NCBI RefSeq assembly: GCF_014857905.1
Contig: NZ_JACYXE010000017.1
Coordinates: 1-44,831 of the forward strand
DNA length: 44,831 bases
Origin: Agilicoccus flavus
GTDB taxonomy: Bacteria > Actinomycetota > Actinomycetes > Actinomycetales > Dermatophilaceae
Reading direction: 5' to 3'
Each line of letters begins with the position of its first letter. Position 1 is the stretch's first letter. The notes under the pieces were generated by a model, which worked only from the letters and a program-made list of their open reading frames with translations, was not told the DNA's origin and searched no databases. Below, in pieces: positions 15,359 through 23,972 of this stretch. The translations under genes and the position numbers were made by a program.

Positions 15359-17191
15359 CGCGGTGGCGAGGGTCGTGGCGGCGTCGATGAGGGCGAGGTG
15401 GGAGAACGCCTGGGGCGTGTTTCCCACGAAGCGCCCCGCCCGCGGGTCGTACTCCTCGGAGAGCAGGCCGACGTCGTTGCGCAGCGACACGAGGTGGCCC
15501 ATGAGGTGGCGGGCGTCGTCGATCCGGCCGGTGAGCGCGTAGGCGGACACGAGCCAGAACGAGCAGGCGAGGAAGGGATTCTCGTCGCCGGTCAGGCCGT
15601 CGACGCCCGACGACGTGCGATAGCGCAGCACGAGGCCGTCGCGGAGGAGGTCGCGCTCGACCTTCGCGACCGTCGCGACGTAGCGGGGGTCGTCGGCGGC
15701 CACGAGCCCGACGGGCGCGAGCAGGAGCAGCGACGCGTCGACCTCGTCGGTCTCGTCGTGCTGCCGGAAGTGCCCGGCGTCGGCGACGCCGCGGGTCAGG
15801 ACGTCGTCGCGCACCCGGTCCCGCACCTGGCGCCACCGGTCGGCGGGCCCGTCCAGGCCGTGCTGCTCGACGCCCCGGACGGCCCGGTCGAGCGCGACCC
15901 AGACCATGGCCCGCGAATGGGTGAACCGGCGCGCGGGCCCACGGATCTCCCACAGGCCCTGATCGCGGCGGTCCCAGTTCTCGCAGAGGTGGTCGACGAG
16001 CGCGACCTGCAGCGCCCACGAGTCGGCCGACTCGGTCAGTCCGCGGGACCGGGCGAGCTCGAGGGCGTTCATCACCTCGCCCAGCACGTCGAGCTGCTGC
16101 TGGTCCACCGCCGCGTTGCCGAGCAGGACCGGGCGGGAGTCGGCGTAACCGGGGAGATGGCCGAGCTCGCGCTCGGTGAGGTCCCGCCGTCCGTCGACCC
16201 CGTACATGATCTGCATGCTCGCCGGGTCGCCCGCGACGGCGCGCAGGAGCCACCGGCGCCACGTGCGCGGTTCCTTGCGGTAGCCGCACTCGAGGAACGC
16301 GGTGAGGGTCAGGGAGGCGTCCCGCAGCCAGCAGTAGCGGTAGTCCCAGTTGCGCGCGCCGCCGAACTGCTCGGGCAGCCCCATCGTCGCGGCGGCGACG
16401 ATCCCCCCGGTGTCGCGGTCGGTGAGCCCGCGCAGCACGGCCAGCGACGTGCGCACCGCGTCCGCGTGCTCGCCGTGGTAGTGGGCGTGCCGGGTCCAAC
16501 CCCGATAGTGGGCGAGGGTGGCGGCGCGGGCCCGGGCGACGTCGAACGGCGGCGGCGGCTCCTCGTGCGACGGCCACCACGACATGACGAACGTCAGCGT
16601 CTCGCCCTCTCGCACCTCGAACTCGTCGGTGTGCGTGGTGCCGTGCGGGCGCGGCAGGCGGGGGCCCCGCAGCAGGACCGAGCTCGGCCCCGAGGTCGCC
16701 ACGAGCATCTCGTCGCAGCCGAGGTCGCTGTGGTCGGGCACGCGGTGGATCCACGGGCGGTGCTCGCCGTAGCCGAACCTCAGCACCCACTCGTGCCGCA
16801 CGAGGACCCGGCCACGCAGGCCGCTGATCCGTCGCACCACGTGCGTCGCGTCCTCGCTCGTGGGCATGAAGTCCTCGACGCGGACGACCCCGGCGTCCGT
16901 CTCGTGCTCCGCGACGAGGGCCAGCGTGCCCGCCTCGTACGAGCGCGTCGTCCGCGCCGGCTCGACGGTCCCCAGCAGCCAGCGACCGTTCCCGGGGGAC
17001 CCGAGGAGCGCGGCGAAGCAGGCCTCGGAGTCGAACCGCGGCAGGCACAGCCAGTCGATCGACCCCGCGGAGCTCACGAGGGCCGCGGTCCGCATGTCGC
17101 TGAGGACGGCGTAGTCCTCGATCGGGGGCTGCGAGGGTGCCCCCGACCGGTCGGCGTCCGGGCGTCCGCGGGATGGGTCGTCGTGGCTCAT
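15335..17191 (-). CDS. Glycoside hydrolase family 15 protein (glucoamylase/trehalase-like)
   Basis: A 618-residue cytoplasmic GH15 enzyme that releases glucose from alpha-glucosides. It has the N-terminal beta-sandwich (IEDYAVLSDMRTAALVSSAGS, SIDWLCLPRFDS) followed by the alpha/alpha toroid. Motifs are ARNWDYRYCWLRDASLT, the acid region QGLWEIRG with FTHSRAMVWVALDRA, and the base region LLSEEYDP followed by GNTPQAFSH. Mycobacterial relatives of this layout are trehalases, so trehalose is a good candidate substrate, with maltooligosaccharides as alternative. ATG 17191 has TAGTTT exactly six nt upstream (leaderless). The 3' end overlaps the convergent butanediol dehydrogenase gene by 24 nt. Confidence 0.9.
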   Translation of the reverse strand: MSHDDPSRGRPDADRSGAPSQPPIEDYAVLSDMRTAALVSSAGSIDWLCLPRFDSEACFAALLGSPGNGRWLLGTVEPARTTRSYEAGTLALVAEHETDAGVVRVEDFMPTSEDATHVVRRISGLRGRVLVRHEWVLRFGYGEHRPWIHRVPDHSDLGCDEMLVATSGPSSVLLRGPRLPRPHGTTHTDEFEVREGETLTFVMSWWPSHEEPPPPFDVARARAATLAHYRGWTRHAHYHGEHADAVRTSLAVLRGLTDRDTGGIVAAATMGLPEQFGGARNWDYRYCWLRDASLTLTAFLECGYRKEPRTWRRWLLRAVAGDPASMQIMYGVDGRRDLTERELGHLPGYADSRPVLLGNAAVDQQQLDVLGEVMNALELARSRGLTESADSWALQVALVDHLCENWDRRDQGLWEIRGPARRFTHSRAMVWVALDRAVRGVEQHGLDGPADRWRQVRDRVRDDVLTRGVADAGHFRQHDETDEVDASLLLLAPVGLVAADDPRYVATVAKVERDLLRDGLVLRYRTSSGVDGLTGDENPFLACSFWLVSAYALTGRIDDARHLMGHLVSLRNDVGLLSEEYDPRAGRFVGNTPQAFSHLALIDAATTLATASEAAAAG

Positions 17192-17197
17192 GACTCG

Positions 17198-17203
17198 AAA
17201 CTA
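17198..17203 (-). promoter_or_regulatory. -10 box TAGTTT of leaderless GH15 gene
   Basis: TAGTTT then six nt then the ATG of the GH15 gene on the minus strand; no ribosome-binding site present. Confidence 0.45.
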
Positions 17204-17347
17204 GGCCCGGCGGTGCCCCGGCGGCGACGTCCGGGCGCGCGGGTCGGCTCCGGCGCGCGTGACGGTCGCCCGGATCGGCGTCCGGCGCGCGGCATACGGT
17301 CGGACGAGGCACCCCCACCGAGGGCGGCGCCGGAAGGGATGAGATCC

Positions 17348-18239
17348 ATGAAGGTCCGCACGCTCGGCCCGTTCACCGTCTCGGCCGTGGGCCTGGGGGC
17401 CATGCCGGTGTCGATGAACAACGACAAGGTCGTCCCCGACGAGGCCGACGCGATCGCGATGGTCCACGCCGCCCTCGACGCGGGGGTGACGCTCATCGAC
17501 ACCGCCGACTGCTACGCCCCGAGGTGGGATGAGATGGGCCACAACGAGCGTCTCGTCGGCAAGGCTGTCGCCTCCTGGGGCGGCGACCGCGACGGGATCG
17601 TGCTCGCGACGAAGGGCGGCATCACCCGCGGCGAGGGCGAGGCGTGGGGCCGCGACGGCAGCCCGGCGTACCTGCGCGGGCAGGTCGAGGCGTCGCTGCG
17701 CAACCTCGGCGTCGACGTCCTCGACGTGTACCAGTACCACCGGCCCGACCGCAGCCGCACCTACGGCGAGGTCATGGAGACCCTCGCCGGCCTGCAGCGG
17801 GAGGGCAAGGTGCGCGCGTCGGCATCTCCAACGCGAGCGTCGAGGAGTCGAGATCGCCGAGGAGGTCCTCGGCGAGGGCAGCCTCGCGAGCGTGCAGAAT
17901 GAATTCTCGCCGAAACACCCGTGCAGCTACGACGAGCTGCGCCACTGCGACGAGCGCGGCATCGCGTTCCTGCCGTGGAGTCCCCTCGGCGGCACCGGCG
18001 GCGGCGCGACGTCGGTCGGGGAGCGCTTCTCGGTCTTCGCGCAGGTCGGGCAGGCCCACGGGGTCGGCCCGCAGCAGGCCGTCCTCGCGTGGGAGTTGTC
18101 GCTGGGCGAGCACGTCGTCGTCATCCCCGGCGCCCGGCGCGCCGCCTCGATCGTCGACTCGGCGCGGGCCGCAGACCTGGAGCTGACCGCCGACGAACTC
18201 GCCGCCTGCTCCGCGGCCGTCGGGCACGAGATCGGCTGA
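17348..18239 (+). pseudogene. Aldo/keto reductase with two single-base deletions
   Basis: The frame from ATG 17348 gives the N-terminal two-thirds of an NADPH aldo/keto reductase barrel: GLGAMPVSMNNDK, then the catalytic Asp in GVTLIDTADCYAP, Lys in VLATKGG, and YQYHRPDR. Continuity breaks at 17818/17819, where GCG|TCGGC should read GCG-G-TCGGC for KVRAVGISNASVEE. It breaks again at 17847/17848, where GAG|TCGAG should read GAG-A-TCGAG. The rest (IAEEVLGEGSLASVQNEFSP to the stop at 18239) is intact and includes the cofactor-binding end. Restored length is 297 residues. AGGG at 17334-17337 supports the chosen start over ATG 17339. The gene is either a recent pseudogene or intact with sequence errors. 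Confidence 0.8.
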
Positions 18240-18252
18240 TGCGCGCGCCGGA

Positions 18253-18279
18253 CCCGCCGGTGACGACGGGGCCGGCGGG
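18253..18279. terminator. Hairpin downstream of aldo/keto reductase
   Basis: CCCGCCGG (18253-18260) pairs perfectly with CCGGCGGG (18272-18279) 13 nt after the reductase stop; no U-tract. Confidence 0.4.
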
Positions 18280-18372
18280 CCGCCAGAGGCCGCGGAGGCG
18301 ACATCTGCGCAGGTCACGTTGTGGTCTCGACGAGAACGGCGTGAGACCCCGGTGTGAGGTTCGGCTGTTCTC

Positions 18373-18666
18373 ATGGTGAGAGTCAGCACCGACGGGTCGG
18401 GAACCGCCGGGCTCGGGGGCGGACACGACGCAGAAGGGCGCCGACGATGCGCACACACTCGCCACGCACCTGACGACGTGGAAGGCCTGGTACGCGATCC
18501 TCGCCGCGCCCGCCCTCCTCCTCGGCTCGACGGTCTCGGGGTTGACGGCGTTCCTCCCGGGCTTGTCCGAGTCGGCCGGCCGCACCCTCAGCGGCCTGTT
18601 GGTGCCGCTGCAGTTCATCGTGTTCGCCGGGCCCGCATCGTCACGCTCGGTGGCGAGTGCTCGGTG
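18373..18666 (+). pseudogene. N-terminal fragment of a membrane protein fused to arginase remnant (tentative)
   Basis: The region 18240-18633 has no intact gene. From about 18450 one frame reads HLTTWKAWYAILAAPALLLG, then STVSGLTAFLPGLSE and LLVPLQFIVFAGP, with two hydrophobic stretches. This looks like the start of a membrane protein. It lacks an in-frame start codon unless one G is removed from the G-run near 18415, which would join it to ATG 18373. It loses protein-like character at about 18630 and stops at 18664-18666, just where arginase sequence begins in another frame. I read this as a deletion junction between two genes. Confidence 0.35.
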
Positions 18667-19218
18667 AGCGTCGCCCCGTTCGCGTTCCTCGCCGAGCGAT
18701 ACGGCACCGACCTCGCGGTCGTCTGGGTCGACGCGCATCCCGACCTCGGCACCCCGAGCAGCGCGTACGACGGCTACCACGCGATGGCCGTCTCGGTGCT
18801 CACCGGGCGCGGTGACCCCGCCTTCGTCGATCAGCTCCCCGCCGCGGTCGACGCGTCGCGGGTCGCGCTGGCGGGGCTGCACGCGTGGACCGACGACGAC
18901 ATGCCGCACGCCGCGGAGTGGGGGATCGACACCTTCTCTCCGGCCGACCTATGCGACTCCAGCGCGCCGCTGCTGGCCTGGCTGCGGGGCACGGGGTGCA
19001 CCAAGGTGGCGATCCACCTCGACGTCGACGTCGTCGACAGCACCGAGGTGGTGCTCGGCCTCGGCGCCGAACCGAGCGGGCTCACCACCGGCCAGGTCCG
19101 CCGCCTGATCGCCGATCTGGACGGCGCCGCCGACGTCGTCGGGATCACCGTCGCCGAGTACGTCCCGAGGCAGGTGCTCGCCGTGGGCGAGCTGCTCGAG
19201 GGCCTCCCCCTGCTCTGA
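18634..19218 (+). pseudogene. Arginase/agmatinase-family protein lacking its N-terminus
   Basis: From codon 18634 the frame encodes 194 residues of an arginase-fold binuclear-manganese hydrolase: RIVTLGGECSVSVAPFAFLA, the metal motif VWVDAHPDLGTP, the loop AYDGYHAMAVSVLTG, the second metal motif HLDVDVVDS, and the usual C-terminal ITVAEYVPR. Two of the three metal motifs are canonical; the first is GGECS where classical members have GGDHS. About 85 N-terminal residues, containing the first strand-helix units, are missing and replaced by unrelated sequence. There is no credible start codon at the boundary, so the gene is probably dead. Original substrate (arginine, agmatine, formiminoglutamate or other) cannot be told. 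Confidence 0.7.
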
Positions 19219-19264
19219 TCCGGCCGGCGCGCGAGCGACGTGGTCGCGATCGGACCACCGCCGC

Positions 19265-19849
19265 TCACCCTGCGGCGCTGTCGAACCCTGTCTCCTTGAG
19301 GGCGCGGGCGGGGACGCCGCCGACGATCGTGTCGGGTGGCACGTCGGAGGTGACGACCGCGCCGGCGGCGACGATCGCGCCGTCCCCGATCGTCACGCCC
19401 GGCACGACCGTGACGCGCGCCCCCAGCCACACGTTGCGCCCGATGACGACCGGCGCCGGGATCATGTCCCCGCGCCGTGCGGGGTCGACGCCGTGGTTCA
19501 GGGTCGTCAGGACGGAGCCGTGGCCGATGAGCGAGCCGTCGCCGATGGTGATGCCGCCGGTGTCCTGGAACATGCAGCCCATATTGACGAACACGTTCTC
19601 GCCGAACCGCAGGTTCTTCCCGAACTCGCAGTGGAAGGGCGGGAACAGCGCGACCGACGCCGGCACGGGCGCCCCCGTGAGGCGCTCGAGGAGCTCGTGC
19701 ACCTCCTCCGGCGTGCGGTAGCCGCCGTTGAGTTCGGCCGTCACCTCGAGCGCCTCCTGCGAGGACCGGTGCATGAAGGCGTGCGCCTCCGAACCGGCCT
19801 CGATCGTGCCGCCGCTGTTCACCTGGGCCAGGAACTCCGTCTCGTCCAT
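19265..19849 (-). CDS. Sugar O-acetyltransferase (LacA/Maa-type hexapeptide protein)
   Basis: A 194-residue left-handed beta-helix acetyltransferase. It has an N-terminal helical domain (about 1-70), then hexapeptide repeats: [48 protein letters not shown] and [24 protein letters not shown]. It closes with the loop [17 protein letters not shown]. The catalytic His is in TLNHG, at the position of H115 in LacA. It transfers acetyl groups from acetyl-CoA to sugars such as maltose or galactosides, probably to detoxify excess sugar. ATG 19849 is the start. It is convergent with the arginase remnant and divergent from the GntR operon. Confidence 0.88.
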   Translation of the reverse strand: MDETEFLAQVNSGGTIEAGSEAHAFMHRSSQEALEVTAELNGGYRTPEEVHELLERLTGAPVPASVALFPPFHCEFGKNLRFGENVFVNMGCMFQDTGGITIGDGSLIGHGSVLTTLNHGVDPARRGDMIPAPVVIGRNVWLGARVTVVPGVTIGDGAIVAAGAVVTSDVPPDTIVGGVPARALKETGFDSAAG

Positions 19850-19923
19850 GCCGTGATCCTCCCAGTCGGTGGGCGGTCACGGCCCCGGACGGGCTCGCCG
19901 GGTGGGCGTCCGAGGCACAGGGG

Positions 19924-19969
19924 TTGACTTCTACCCTCGCTGATCTACTGTATTAATCACCTAATACAG
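19924..19969 (+). promoter_or_regulatory. Promoter and palindromic operator of the GntR-ABC operon
   Basis: TTGACT (19924-19929) and TACTGT (19946-19951) make a -35/-10 pair with 16-nt spacing. A perfect inverted repeat CTGTATTA-ATCACC-TAATACAG (19948-19969) overlaps the -10. Its symmetry and place suit autorepression by the YtrA-type GntR protein encoded directly downstream. Confidence 0.65.
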
Positions 19970-19987
19970 CGAGACAGGAGGTGGGTG

Positions 19988-20410
19988 GTGACGATCGACT
20001 TCGACCCGTCCCGACCGATCTGGCACCAGCTCGTCCACGAGTTCCGCCGCCGCATCGTCGTCGGGACGTGGGAGCCCGGCGGACGCATCGGGGGCGTCCG
20101 CGACCTCGCCGGTGAGCTGGGGGTCAACCCCAACACCGTGCAGCGGGCCCTCTCCGAGCTCGAGCGCGACGGTCTGTGCCGCGTCGAGCGGGCCTCGGGT
20201 CGCTACGTCACCGACGACGGCGAGCGCATCCGCGGCCTGCGGGCCGAGATGGCGGCCGACGCCGCCGACGACTACATCCGGCGGGCCCGGGGGTTCGGGA
20301 TCCCGCTCGACCACGCGACCTCCCTCATCGCCGAAAGGTGGACCACCGATGACCACGACCGTCCCGATCCGACCGACGCAACCACCCGACCCGCAGACGC
20401 GAAGGCCTGA
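19988..20410 (+). CDS. GntR-family regulator, YtrA subfamily
   Basis: A 140-residue repressor. The winged HTH is in the N-terminal 75 residues (RPIWHQLVHEFRRRIVVGTW, then DLAGELGVNPNTVQRALSELERDGL and RASGRYVT). A short helical tail follows, with no large effector domain, as in the YtrA subgroup that controls adjacent ABC transporters. AGGAGG at 19977-19982 favours GTG 19988; GTG 19985 is also possible. The final about 20 residues are low-complexity and overlap a possible alternative start (ATG 20349) of the next gene. The likely effector is a cell-envelope-active compound (inference from subgroup). Confidence 0.85.
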   Translation: MTIDFDPSRPIWHQLVHEFRRRIVVGTWEPGGRIGGVRDLAGELGVNPNTVQRALSELERDGLCRVERASGRYVTDDGERIRGLRAEMAADAADDYIRRARGFGIPLDHATSLIAERWTTDDHDRPDPTDATTRPADAKA

Positions 20411-20414
20411 CGCC

Positions 20415-21113
20415 ATGACCGACCACGCGATCGAGATCACCGGGCTGACGAAGTCCTACGGCCGCACCCGCGCCCTCGACGGCGTCGACCTGCGCCTGAG
20501 CCCCGGCCGCATCGTCGGGCTCCTCGGCGAGAACGGCTGCGGCAAGACGACCCTGCTGAAGATCCTCGCCGGGGTCATGCAGGACTACACCGGCGACGTC
20601 CGCATCGCCGGGCACCGCCCGGGACCCCGGTCCAAGGCCACGGTGAGCTTCCTGCCCGACGTGAGCTTCCTGCCCGAACGGGCCCGCATCGAGGAGTGCC
20701 TGCGCCTGTACCGCGACTTCTTTGCCGACTTCGACGAGGCCAAGGCGCGCCGACTCGTCGACTCCTTCGGCCTCGAGACGTCGCTGCGCCTCAAGGAGGC
20801 GTCGAGGGGGATGCGCGAGAAGGTGCAGATCGCGTTGGCGATGTCGCGCGAGGCCTCCGTCTTCCTGCTCGACGAACCGATCTCGGGGGTCGACCCGCTC
20901 GCGCGGGACACCCTGCTGTCGACCATCGTCGGCGACCTGCCCGAGCACAGCCTCGTGCTCATCTCCACCCACCTCGTCCACGACCTCGAGCCCGTCCTCG
21001 ACTCGGTCGTCATGATGCGCCACGGCCGGGTGCTCGTCGCCGGCGACGTCGACGACCTCCGCTCCGAGCACGGCACGAGCCTGGACTCGCTCTTCAAGGA
21101 GACGTACCGATGA
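20415..21113 (+). CDS. ABC transporter ATP-binding protein (YtrB-like)
   Basis: A 232-residue nucleotide-binding domain: Walker A GENGCGKTT, Q-loop region replaced by FLPDVSFLPE, short signature SRGMREK, Walker B VFLLDEPISGVDPLAR, and switch His in ISTHLV. The weak signature and absence of a classical Q-loop Gln are usual for YtrB/BcrA-like exporters. ATG 20415 has GAAGG upstream. An in-frame ATG 20349, preceded by AAAGG, would add 22 residues. It overlaps the permease by ATGA. With GntR and the permease it makes a three-gene operon, probably for export of, or resistance to, peptide antibiotics or lipids. Confidence 0.88.
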   Translation: MTDHAIEITGLTKSYGRTRALDGVDLRLSPGRIVGLLGENGCGKTTLLKILAGVMQDYTGDVRIAGHRPGPRSKATVSFLPDVSFLPERARIEECLRLYRDFFADFDEAKARRLVDSFGLETSLRLKEASRGMREKVQIALAMSREASVFLLDEPISGVDPLARDTLLSTIVGDLPEHSLVLISTHLVHDLEPVLDSVVMMRHGRVLVAGDVDDLRSEHGTSLDSLFKETYR

Positions 21114-21931
21114 CGACCACCCTCCTGCTCCACGAGTTCCGGCGGACCCGCGGGACGGTGAGCGCGGTTCTCGGCGGGGCGGCCCTCGTCGTGGTCGCCG
21201 GGTCGCTGCTCGCGCTGACCCGCTGGCCCCTGCTCGCGACGCTCGGTGCCGTGGCGGCGTTCGCCGCGGTCGCCGCTCTGCTGCCCGTGCTCTGCCTGGC
21301 CCTGGGCGTCCAGTACTGGCGGTCGGCCTACGGGCGCGGCGGATATCTCACGCATTCGCTGCCGGTGCGCGGGTCCACGATCTACGCGGTGCGGCTGCTG
21401 CACGGCCTGATCGTCAGCGTCGTCAGCGTCGCCGTCGGGGCGGCGCTCCTGCTGCTCCCGGCGGCGGCCGCCCTCGCCCACGAGGCTCCCGCGGGGACCG
21501 GCGCCGCCGGGTACGTGCTCGAGACGGCACGCCGGGGGCTGGAGGTCGCGAACCCGCTCGTCGTCGCGGCGATCGCGGTCTCGATCGTCCTCGCCACCTG
21601 GGGCGGGCTCGTGTGCTTCTATTTCGCGGCGTCGCTCGGCAGCGGTCCTCGGCTCGCGCGCCTCGGGCCCGCCGGCCCGATCGTCGTGTACCTGGTGCTC
21701 TACGTCGTCCTGCAGGTCCTGTTCTTCCTCGGCATCGTCGCCCTCCCGTACGGCGCCCACCTCGACGGCGGGGCGCTGCGGATCGTGCCGATGGACCTGT
21801 GGCACGCCGGGCGCACCAGCGGAGTCTCCGACCCCATGCCCCTCGGGTTCCTGCCCGTGGCTGCGCTGGCCGGAATCGTCCTCGTCGGGTGGACGGCGCG
21901 GGCCTGGAACCGCGGGGTGAGCCTGCGCTGA
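21110..21931 (+). CDS. ABC transporter permease
   Basis: A 273-residue membrane protein with about six hydrophobic segments. The first is preceded by LLLHEFRRTRG, and a late segment pair surrounds a large extracytoplasmic loop (ALPYGAHLDGGALRIVPMDL). It has the arrangement of ABC-2-type exporters that dimerise with a YtrB-like ATPase. ATG 21110 overlaps the ATPase stop by four nucleotides. A strong hairpin follows at 21970-22005, ending the operon. Confidence 0.8.
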   Translation: MTTTLLLHEFRRTRGTVSAVLGGAALVVVAGSLLALTRWPLLATLGAVAAFAAVAALLPVLCLALGVQYWRSAYGRGGYLTHSLPVRGSTIYAVRLLHGLIVSVVSVAVGAALLLLPAAAALAHEAPAGTGAAGYVLETARRGLEVANPLVVAAIAVSIVLATWGGLVCFYFAASLGSGPRLARLGPAGPIVVYLVLYVVLQVLFFLGIVALPYGAHLDGGALRIVPMDLWHAGRTSGVSDPMPLGFLPVAALAGIVLVGWTARAWNRGVSLR

Positions 21932-21969
21932 CGTGATCGGCCGTGCGCGGCCGCACCGAACCGGGCCGG

Positions 21970-22005
21970 ACGGGCCCGCGCCTGCGGAGGGGGGCGCGGG
22001 CCCGT
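21970..22005. terminator. Operon terminator hairpin
   Basis: A perfect 13-bp stem ACGGGCCCGCGCC / GGCGCGGGCCCGT with 10-nt loop, between convergent genes ending at 21931 and 22018. Confidence 0.7.
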
Positions 22006-22017
22006 CGTGGCGTGCGC

Positions 22018-22404
22018 TCAGGCCTGCGGGGCCGACCCGTCGCCGGCGTCGGTGGTGCCCTCGTACAGCCCGATGGTGTTGCCGTCGGGATCGGTGAAGA
22101 TCGCCCACCAGCTCGTGTCGCTGATGGGCGACCTGCCCATGACGACGGTGCCGCCGCTCTGCTCGACCAGGGCGAGCGTGTCGTCGATGGAGTCGACCTC
22201 GACGTAGGAGCGGGGCTGGGTGAAGCCGCCCTCGCGCGGCGCCAGGCCACCCCCGCTGATCTTGTTCGGGGCCTGCCACATGGGGTAGCCCTCGAAGCCG
22301 GGGATCTCGGCGATGTTCCAGCCGAAGAGCCGGGAGTAGAAGTCCTGCGCCCGCCCCGTGTCGCTGACCGGGATGTCGATGTGCGTGATGTCGCCGTGGG
22401 CCAT
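22018..22404 (-). CDS. VOC-family (glyoxalase-like) protein
   Basis: A 128-residue single VOC module: DITHIDIPVSDTGRAQDFYSRLFGWN, WWAIFTDPDGNTIGLYEG. The metal-site positions His (THID) and the C-terminal Glu/Tyr region (GLYE) are compatible with the fold, but the set of four ligands of true glyoxalase I is not complete. It is therefore probably a small-molecule-binding or resistance-type VOC protein with unknown substrate. ATG 22404 has a GAGGAGG site. It is convergent with the ABC operon. Confidence 0.85.
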   Translation of the reverse strand: MAHGDITHIDIPVSDTGRAQDFYSRLFGWNIAEIPGFEGYPMWQAPNKISGGGLAPREGGFTQPRSYVEVDSIDDTLALVEQSGGTVVMGRSPISDTSWWAIFTDPDGNTIGLYEGTTDAGDGSAPQA

Positions 22405-22529
22405 GGGGTCCTCCTCGTGCGTCGGTGTGCGTTCGACGCTAGCGACGCCGGGGCGCGGGCGCGCGAGAACGACGGGGGACGGCGGGCTCGCCGCGGGGCC
22501 GGGGCGTCGCGCGCCCGTAGGGTGCGGGC

Positions 22530-22613
22530 ATGAGTCGCCACGTGGACGCCTTCAAGACCGCCTCGCAGGGCGCCGACATCCCGGCGCTCATGACCAACGC
22601 TCAGCCCCGCTGA
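22530..22613 (+). CDS. Possible 27-residue leaderless ORF
   Basis: ATG 22530 is preceded by TAGGGT-N6, the same leaderless geometry as several genes here. It encodes 27 residues beginning MSRHVDAFKT and stops at 22611-22613. No family is recognised. It may be a genuine small protein, an antisense-side leader, or the stub of a gene whose rest was lost. Its stop lies only 26 nt from the end of the convergent DHFR-like gene. Confidence 0.3.
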   Translation: MSRHVDAFKTASQGADIPALMTNAQPR

Positions 22614-22638
22614 CCGACCGGTCCACGCCGGGTCGACG

Positions 22639-23190
22639 TCAGCGAAGCGCGTGGCGTGAGTAGAGGATCCGGTCGGCGAACGTCGCGGCTTCGAGCAGGC
22701 GCGGGGTGACGGCGAGGCCGTCGGGGAGGAGGCGCCGCCCGGCGCCCTGCACGACCGGGTAGGTGAACAATCGCAGCTCGTCGACGACGCCCGCCGCCAG
22801 GAGGGTGTGGCAGAGGGTGACGCTGCCGGTGACGACGATGTCGCCGCCGTCGGACTCCTTCAGGCGCGCGGCCTCGTCGACCGGGTCGCCCGAGAGGATC
22901 GTCGAGTTCTGCCAGCCCGGGTCGGTGAGCGTGCGTGAGACGACGTACTTGTGCACGGTGTCGAGGTAGGTCGAGATGCCGGTCTCGTCGTCGCCCTGCG
23001 CCGGCCAGAACCCGCGGAAGTCCGTGAACGTCTGCCGGCCGAGGAGGACGGCGTCGCAGGCCTCGTCCTGGCGCCGCATCTCCTCGGCCATCCGGGGGTC
23101 GTCCATCTGCTCCTGGGGGTCGAACCAGTCGCCGAGCATGTCGATCGCGCCGTCGAGCGTGATGTTCTGGGTGATCGCAAGGGTGCGCAC
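22639..23190 (-). CDS. Dihydrofolate-reductase-like protein (RibD C-terminal domain family)
   Basis: A 183-residue protein with the DHFR/RibD reductase fold: TLAITQNITLDGAIDM, DAVLLGRQTFTDFRGFW, HKYVVSRTLTD, GGDIVVTGSVTLCHTLL, VVDELRLFTYPVVQGAGRRL. It would bind NADPH and reduce a pterin- or pyrimidine-like substrate. It is the stand-alone form common in actinobacteria, distinct from FolA and RibD, and its substrate is unknown. GTG 23190 is chosen because AGGAGG lies 7 nt upstream. It is divergent from the flavin reductase gene at 23318. Confidence 0.87.
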   Translation of the reverse strand: MRTLAITQNITLDGAIDMLGDWFDPQEQMDDPRMAEEMRRQDEACDAVLLGRQTFTDFRGFWPAQGDDETGISTYLDTVHKYVVSRTLTDPGWQNSTILSGDPVDEAARLKESDGGDIVVTGSVTLCHTLLAAGVVDELRLFTYPVVQGAGRRLLPDGLAVTPRLLEAATFADRILYSRHALR

Positions 23191-23317
23191 GAGGCCTCCT
23201 GAGGGGTGGGCGGGGACGTCCACGGCCCAGCCTCCTCCGAACCGCGGCGACCGTCAGCCGGTTGCGCGCGCCGACCGGGCGTCGGGCTCCGGCGCCGGGA
23301 TGCGCCAGACTCGAGTC

Positions 23318-23890
23318 ATGGCCCAACCGCTGAAGATCGCCGTTATCGTCGCCTCCACCCGGCCCGAGCGGGTCGGTCCCGCCGTGGCCGAGTGGGTCAT
23401 GGCGGGCACCGCCGACCGCGAGGGAGCCAGCTACACCCTCGTCGACCTCGCCGACCAGGGCCTGCCCCTCCTCGACGAGCCCGAGCCCGCGTCCTCCGGG
23501 AACTACACCCGCGAGCACACGAAGAGGTGGTCGGCGCTCGTCGACGGGTTCGACGGGTTCGTCTTCGTCACGCCCGAGTACAACCGCGGCATCCCCGGGG
23601 CGCTCAAGAACGCCCTCGACTTCCTCTACGCCGAGTGGAACGACAAGGCCGCGGCGATCTGCTGCTACGGCAGCTCGGGCGGACTGCGCGCGGCCGAGCA
23701 GCTCAAGCTCGTGCTCGGCGAGCTGCAGATCGCGACCGTCCGCAGCCAGGTGTCGATCTCGATCTACGACGACATGACCGACTTCACGACGATGTCGCCC
23801 CGCGACTACCAGGAGCGCAACCGCGCCTCGGCGTTCGACCAGCTCGAGCGGTGGGCCGGAGCCCTGGCCACCCTCCGCTCCGCGGGCTGA
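23318..23890 (+). CDS. NADPH-dependent FMN reductase family protein
   Basis: A 190-residue flavodoxin-like reductase. It has the FMN phosphate loop STRPERVGPAVAEW, the substrate-facing TPEYNRGIPGALKNALDFL motif that marks this family, and the flavin-binding CYGSSGGLRAAEQLK. It reduces FMN or quinone/azo/chromate-like acceptors with NAD(P)H in the cytoplasm. It starts at ATG 23318, with a weak -10 (CAGACT) six nt upstream and no obvious ribosome-binding site. It stands alone, divergent from the DHFR-like gene. Confidence 0.9.
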   Translation: MAQPLKIAVIVASTRPERVGPAVAEWVMAGTADREGASYTLVDLADQGLPLLDEPEPASSGNYTREHTKRWSALVDGFDGFVFVTPEYNRGIPGALKNALDFLYAEWNDKAAAICCYGSSGGLRAAEQLKLVLGELQIATVRSQVSISIYDDMTDFTTMSPRDYQERNRASAFDQLERWAGALATLRSAG

Positions 23891-23972
23891 CGGCCGGGGG
23901 CTCCGTGACCGCTCGGTCCGGCTCCAGAACGCCGCCGGCGGGCGGGTCGCCACCGCCGACGACGATGCGGGC

